Below are positions 6,342 to 8,968 of a stretch of 8,968 nucleotides of DNA, one piece after another. The translations under genes were made by a program, and so were the position numbers. The stretch is from Actinomycetota bacterium (GTDB taxonomy: Bacteria > Actinomycetota > Thermoleophilia > Gaiellales > Gaiellaceae): contig VAXY01000153.1 in assembly GCA_005885085.1 (NCBI GenBank), positions 1 through 8,968 of the forward strand. Direction: 5' to 3'. The notes below the pieces were generated by a model, which ran no database searches, was not told the DNA's origin, and saw only the letters and a program-made list of their open reading frames with translations. Positions within the stretch are counted from its first letter, which is position 1; every line of letters begins with the position of its first letter.

Positions 6342-6970
6342 GCGACGAGCTGCGGGGCGCGGTTGCAGCCGGCGTCCTGGGCGCCGAGGAGAATTACCGC
6401 GCGCTGCTGCGGTCGATCGTCGAGGTGGCCCGGGCGATCTTCAATGCGAAGGCATCCTCGGTCTTCCTGCTCGACGAGGCGGCCGACGAGCTCGTCTTCG
6501 AGGCGGTTGCCGGTGAGGGGTCGGAATCGCTCGTCGGCCGGCGTTTTCCTTCGAGCACTGGCATTGCCGGCTTCGTCCTCGTCAGCCGCCAGCCACTCGT
6601 GATCGAGGACGTGCTGGAGGATCCGCGCTTCTCGCGCGAGACGGCGGAGAGCACGGGCTTCGTCCCGAAGGGCCTGATGGCGGTGCCGCTCCTCCACGAG
6701 GAGCGCGCCCTCGGCGTCCTCGAGGTGCTCGACCGGCCGAGCGATGCGCGCTTCACCCTGGCCGAGATGGAGCTGCTCGGCCTGTTCGCAAGCCAGGCCG
6801 CGATCGCACTCGACCTTCTGCAGCGGGCGCGGCGCGCGCAGGCGGCGCTCGCCGGGGACGGAGAGCTCGCGGTGCTCGCGCGGCTTGCGGCTGCGCTCGA
6901 GGGGCGCCGTGAGGAAGGCTCGGAGGACAGCGCCTTCGGCCTGCTGGCCGAGCTCGAGAAGCTCCTCTAG
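6338..6970 (+). CDS. Stand-alone GAF domain sensor protein
   Basis: A 210-residue protein with one GAF domain (about 20-163), a fold that binds small molecules such as cyclic nucleotides or haem, or mediates dimerisation. Typical segments are ASSVFLLDEAADELVFEAVAG (39-59), GIAGFVLVSRQPLVIEDVLE (75-94) followed by DPRF, and MAVPLLHEERALGVLEVLDR (114-133). A helix follows to about 165, then an Ala/Glu-rich C-terminal tail ending in LAELEKLL. No kinase, GGDEF, HTH or phosphatase domain is attached, so output must go through a partner. GTG 6338 overlaps the protease stop (GTGA) and has CGGAG ending at 6330 with 7-base spacing, so the start is well supported. Coupling to the protease suggests that the GAF protein controls it or reports on the same signal; this is inference. 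The bound ligand cannot be told from sequence. Confidence 0.88.
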   Translation: MSDELRGAVAAGVLGAEENYRALLRSIVEVARAIFNAKASSVFLLDEAADELVFEAVAGEGSESLVGRRFPSSTGIAGFVLVSRQPLVIEDVLEDPRFSRETAESTGFVPKGLMAVPLLHEERALGVLEVLDRPSDARFTLAEMELLGLFASQAAIALDLLQRARRAQAALAGDGELAVLARLAAALEGRREEGSEDSAFGLLAELEKLL

Positions 6971-6977
6971 AAAGACG

Positions 6978-7004
6978 AAAGCCCGGGCACCTGGCCCGGG
7001 CTTT
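6978..7004. terminator. Strong hairpin terminator, probably bidirectional
   Basis: The arms AAAGCCCGGGC (6978-6988) and GCCCGGGCTTT (6994-7004) pair perfectly over 11 bp around the loop ACCTG. It starts 7 bases after the GAF stop. The A-rich left flank and T-rich right end make it usable from both sides, serving the GAF gene on plus and the 50-residue peptide gene, which ends at 7028, on minus. The T-run is short. Confidence 0.85.
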
Positions 7005-7027
7005 GTCAATAAGTCAGAGGATGCGGC

Positions 7028-7180
7028 TTAGAGATTGCGCCGCATATGGGCCTCGACATCGTCGGACTCGTCGTTGCCCGGCTCGTCACTGGCCTCGACG
7101 TTCCTGAGGTTCTTTTTGTGAGCCTCGACGTCCTCTTCGTCCTTGGCCTCGGTGTCCTGATCGATGCGCTCCTCGGACAT
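7028..7180 (-). CDS. 50-residue acidic peptide with two DVEAH-x3-NL motifs
   Basis: ATG at 7178-7180, stop at 7028-7030. The product is strongly acidic (about a third Asp/Glu), without cysteine, membrane segment or signal peptide, and is probably disordered. It contains an internal repeat: EEDVEAHKKNL (about 15-25) and SDDVEAHMRRNL (about 39-50), the second copy forming the exact C-terminus. The start is set by a near-perfect Shine-Dalgarno AAGGAGG six bases upstream; the open frame extends further to 7273 but that part is leader sequence. Small actinobacterial proteins with repeated D/E-VEAH motifs are familiar in style, but I know of no established function. The shape (short, acidic, repeated, conserved end) would suit a modified peptide precursor or a small protein-binding tag; no modifying enzyme is next to it, so this stays speculative. 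It is single-gene, convergent with the GAF gene and divergent from the transporter. Confidence 0.8.
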   Translation of the reverse strand: MSEERIDQDTEAKDEEDVEAHKKNLRNVEASDEPGNDESDDVEAHMRRNL

Positions 7181-7186
7181 AAAACT

Positions 7187-7193
7187 CCTCCTT
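7187..7193 (-). promoter_or_regulatory. Near-perfect ribosome binding site of the 50-residue peptide gene
   Basis: On the minus strand AAGGAGG lies six bases before the ATG at 7180. It is the strongest Shine-Dalgarno in the window and decides the start over the longer open frame to 7273. It partly overlaps the 10-bp palindrome CTTCCGGAAG at 7191-7200. Confidence 0.85.
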
Positions 7194-7219
7194 CCGGAAG
7201 GGATCCGGCATCCTGCCGG
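7191..7219 (-). promoter_or_regulatory. Structured leader of the peptide gene: hairpin plus palindrome
   Basis: CCGGCA (7205-7210) and TGCCGG (7214-7219) form a 6-bp stem with a 3-base loop, 5' of the palindrome CTTCCGGAAG (7191-7200) in the minus-strand transcript. The palindrome touches the ribosome binding site. The two elements could be an operator, or alternative RNA pairings controlling translation (GCCGG of the hairpin could compete with CCGG of the palindrome). Role is inference; I recognise no known riboswitch class. Confidence 0.4.
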
Positions 7220-7276
7220 TTTTCGTTCCACTAGACGGTCCTGCGCCCAGGAATCTTCCCTTCTCCTCTTCAAATA

Positions 7277-7292
7277 CTCAAGTCGGCTTGAG
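7277..7292. promoter_or_regulatory. Inverted repeat CTCAAG-N4-CTTGAG upstream of the transporter gene
   Basis: Perfect 6-bp arms (7277-7282 and 7287-7292) separated by TCGG, ending 11 bases before GTG 7304. A possible -10-like AATACT (7273-7278) overlaps the left arm, which would fit a repressor operator; no convincing -35 is visible. The half-sites resemble those of the HspR operator HAIR (CTTGAGT-N7-ACTCAAG) but in the opposite orientation, so HspR control is not claimed. As RNA it could also form a small hairpin near the start codon. Confidence 0.45.
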
Positions 7293-7303
7293 ATCCTGGG
7301 CCA

Positions 7304-8968
7304 GTGCGGCGCTTCTTCCAGCAGCTAACCGAGTCCGGCAGGGCTTTGCGCGAGGTCTTTGTCAACCCGGCCCTGCGCCGCATCGAGCTCGCCTGGGCCG
7401 CCTCGATCCTCGGCACGTGGGCCTATGGGATCGCGGTGGTCGTCTACGCCTACGACCACGGAGGCGCGACGGCCGTCGGCGTCGTCGGGCTCGCGCGTTG
7501 GCTGGCTGCGGCATTCGCGTCTCCGTTCGCGGCGCTGCTGGGAGACCGGTACGACCGCCGGTGGGTGATGGTCTTCTCCGACCTCGCGCGTGTCGTGCTG
7601 ATCGCCGGCGCGGCGGCGGCCGTTTGGGCCTCGGCGCCGGCGATCGTCATCTATGTGATCGCCGGAATGGTCGGCGTCGCGGCGACGGCGTTCCGGCCGG
7701 CTGAGGCGGCGCTCGTTCCGACGCTCGCGCGCACGCCAGAGGAGCTCACTGCTGCGAACGTGGCCGCGAGTACGATCGAAAGCATCGGCATCTTCGGCGG
7801 GCCTGCCCTTGGTGGTCTCCTCCTCGCCGCCACGGGACCGGGGACCGTCTTCGTCGTCACGGCGGGGTTGTTGCTCTGGTCGGCGTTCCTGATCGCCCGG
7901 GTCGTCCCGGTATCGGAGGGGGAGGCCACGGAACATGAGGCCGTGTCCGTCGTCCACGAGCTGCTGGCCGGCTTTCGGACGATCGCTGGAGAGCGGCGCC
8001 TGCGCCTGCTCGTCGGGCTGTTCTCAGCGCAGACGTTCGTAGACGGGATGCTGAACGTCCTGATCGTCGTCGTCGCGCTGAAGTTGCTCGACACGGGCAG
8101 GGCCGGAGTCGGCTTCCTGAACTCCGCGATCGGGATCGGGGGCCTGCTCGGCGCGCTCGCTGCTGCGGCGCTCGTCGGGCGCCGACGCCTCGCGGCCGAC
8201 TTCGGCCTCGGCATCTTCATCTGGGGTCTGCCGATTGCGCTCGTCGCGGTTTGGCCGAACCAGGTCTTCGCGCTCGTCCTGCTCGGCATCGTCGGGATCG
8301 GCAACACCCTCGTCGACGTCTCCGGGATGACGTTGCTGCAGCGCGCGGCGCCGGACGAGGTGCTGGCGCGGGTGTTCGGCGTGCTCGAGAGCCTCTTATT
8401 GCTCACCGTCGGCCTCGGCGCGTTCGTCGCGCCTTTTCTTTTGAACTGGCTGGGGACGCGCGGAGCGCTGATCACCGCGGGCGCCCTGTTGCCCGTGCTC
8501 CTCGTGCCGGCGTGGCCGCACCTGACCGCGCTCGACCGCGCCGGACACGTCCCGGCCGAGCGCGTCGAGCTGCTCCGCAAGAGCCCGATCTTCACGCCGC
8601 TTCCAGAAGCGACGGTGGAGCAGCTCGCCGACCGTCTCGAGGAAGTGAGGGTCGCGGCCGGACACGAGATCGTCCGCCAGGGTGAGGCCGGTGACCGCTT
8701 CTACCTCGTCCGTGAGGGAACTCTGGATGTCGCCGTCGACGGGCGTCCCGTGCAGGACCTCGGTCCGGGCGAGTCGTTCGGCGAGATCGCGTTGCTGCGA
8801 GGCGTACCGCGTACCGCGTCCGTCACCGCCCGCTCGGATGCGGTCCTCTATGCGCTCGACCGCGCTGCGTTCATCCCGGCCGTGACCGGCTTCGGGCCGA
8901 GCCTCTCCGCCGCAGAGGCCGTGATCGGGATGCGGCTTGGGCCGGGGCGCGCGGGGATCGTTCGCGCG
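7304..8968 (+). CDS. MFS transporter fused to a cyclic-nucleotide-binding domain (3' end cut by window)
   Basis: At least 555 residues, running off the right edge. Residues 27-410 are a major facilitator superfamily transporter with about 10-12 hydrophobic segments and the family signature GDRYDRRWVMVFSD (80-93) in the loop between helices 2 and 3; FRPAEAALVPTL (130-141) resembles the drug-efflux MFS type. From about 428 a cytoplasmic cNMP-binding domain follows: GEAGDRFYLVREG (460-472) and the phosphate-binding cassette FGEIALLRGVPRTASV (492-507), keeping Glu494 and Arg503 that contact the cyclic nucleotide in CRP-type domains, so ligand binding is plausible. The substrate is unknown. GTG 7304 is the first usable start after an in-frame stop at 7289-7291; its Shine-Dalgarno is weak. 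The frame is invisible in simple ATG-to-stop scans because no stop is reached. It is probably an inner-membrane exporter whose activity responds to cAMP or a similar messenger (inference). Confidence 0.88.
   Translation, partial: MRRFFQQLTESGRALREVFVNPALRRIELAWAASILGTWAYGIAVVVYAYDHGGATAVGVVGLARWLAAAFASPFAALLGDRYDRRWVMVFSDLARVVLIAGAAAAVWASAPAIVIYVIAGMVGVAATAFRPAEAALVPTLARTPEELTAANVAASTIESIGIFGGPALGGLLLAATGPGTVFVVTAGLLLWSAFLIARVVPVSEGEATEHEAVSVVHELLAGFRTIAGERRLRLLVGLFSAQTFVDGMLNVLIVVVALKLLDTGRAGVGFLNSAIGIGGLLGALAAAALVGRRRLAADFGLGIFIWGLPIALVAVWPNQVFALVLLGIVGIGNTLVDVSGMTLLQRAAPDEVLARVFGVLESLLLLTVGLGAFVAPFLLNWLGTRGALITAGALLPVLLVPAWPHLTALDRAGHVPAERVELLRKSPIFTPLPEATVEQLADRLEEVRVAAGHEIVRQGEAGDRFYLVREGTLDVAVDGRPVQDLGPGESFGEIALLRGVPRTASVTARSDAVLYALDRAAFIPAVTGFGPSLSAAEAVIGMRLGPGRAGIVRA

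Noticed and set aside
7205..7223. CCGGCA/TGCCGG hairpin followed by TTTT as a plus-strand terminator
   Set aside because: No plus-strand gene ends just before it; the GAF gene is already closed by the stronger hairpin at 6978-7004. A leader element of the minus-strand gene fits better.
7046..7234. Plus-strand 62-codon hydrophobic open frame
   Set aside because: Exactly antisense to the 50-residue acidic peptide, whose Asp/Glu codons read as Val/Leu on the other strand; no ribosome binding site, while the minus gene has a near-perfect one.
7651..8595. Minus-strand open frame of 314 codons
   Set aside because: Antisense to the membrane helices of the MFS gene; Ser/Thr/Arg/Pro-rich shadow.

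Overview
The window is GC-rich, densely packed bacterial DNA. Codons end strongly in G or C, GTG starts are common, and stop/start overlaps (ATGA, GTGA) occur. Together with the Tad pilus genes and the style of the small proteins, this suggests an actinobacterium, most likely of the Thermoleophilia (Solirubrobacterales/Gaiellales). That placement is an inference from gene style, not from a marker gene.

Layout. (1) Positions 3-3881, plus strand: the 3' end of a Tad/Flp pilus cluster. It holds tadB (5' end outside the window), tadC, and a 685-residue coiled-coil protein containing tandem 102-residue repeats. (2) 3892-3920: a perfect 12-bp inverted repeat whose arms are themselves near-palindromes. 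It resembles a REP-type element and lies at the boundary between two operons. (3) 3946-5273, plus strand: an ECF-like sigma factor, an 84-residue protein overlapping it by ATGA, and a protein with the cyclodeaminase (FTCD C-terminal) fold. (4) 5275-5487, minus strand: a probable 70-residue charged helical protein, convergent with the previous operon. (5) 5520-6970, plus strand: a cytoplasmic-looking subtilisin-family protease coupled by GTGA overlap to a stand-alone GAF sensor protein, closed by a strong hairpin terminator at 6978-7004. (6) 7028-7180, minus strand: a 50-residue acidic protein with two DVEAH...NL motifs, an ideal ribosome binding site and a structured leader. (7) 7304 to the right edge, plus strand: an MFS transporter fused to a cyclic-nucleotide-binding domain, preceded by a CTCAAG/CTTGAG inverted repeat.

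Function. The left part builds the inner-membrane platform of a type IV-like pilus and probably a cytoplasmic scaffold. The middle looks regulatory: a sigma factor with two unusual partners, then a protease plus a small-molecule sensor. The right end is a transporter probably gated by a cyclic nucleotide. No tRNA, rRNA, CRISPR array, transposase or phage gene is seen. The less familiar items are the sigma/84-aa/cyclodeaminase unit, the protease-GAF pair and the DVEAH-repeat peptide.
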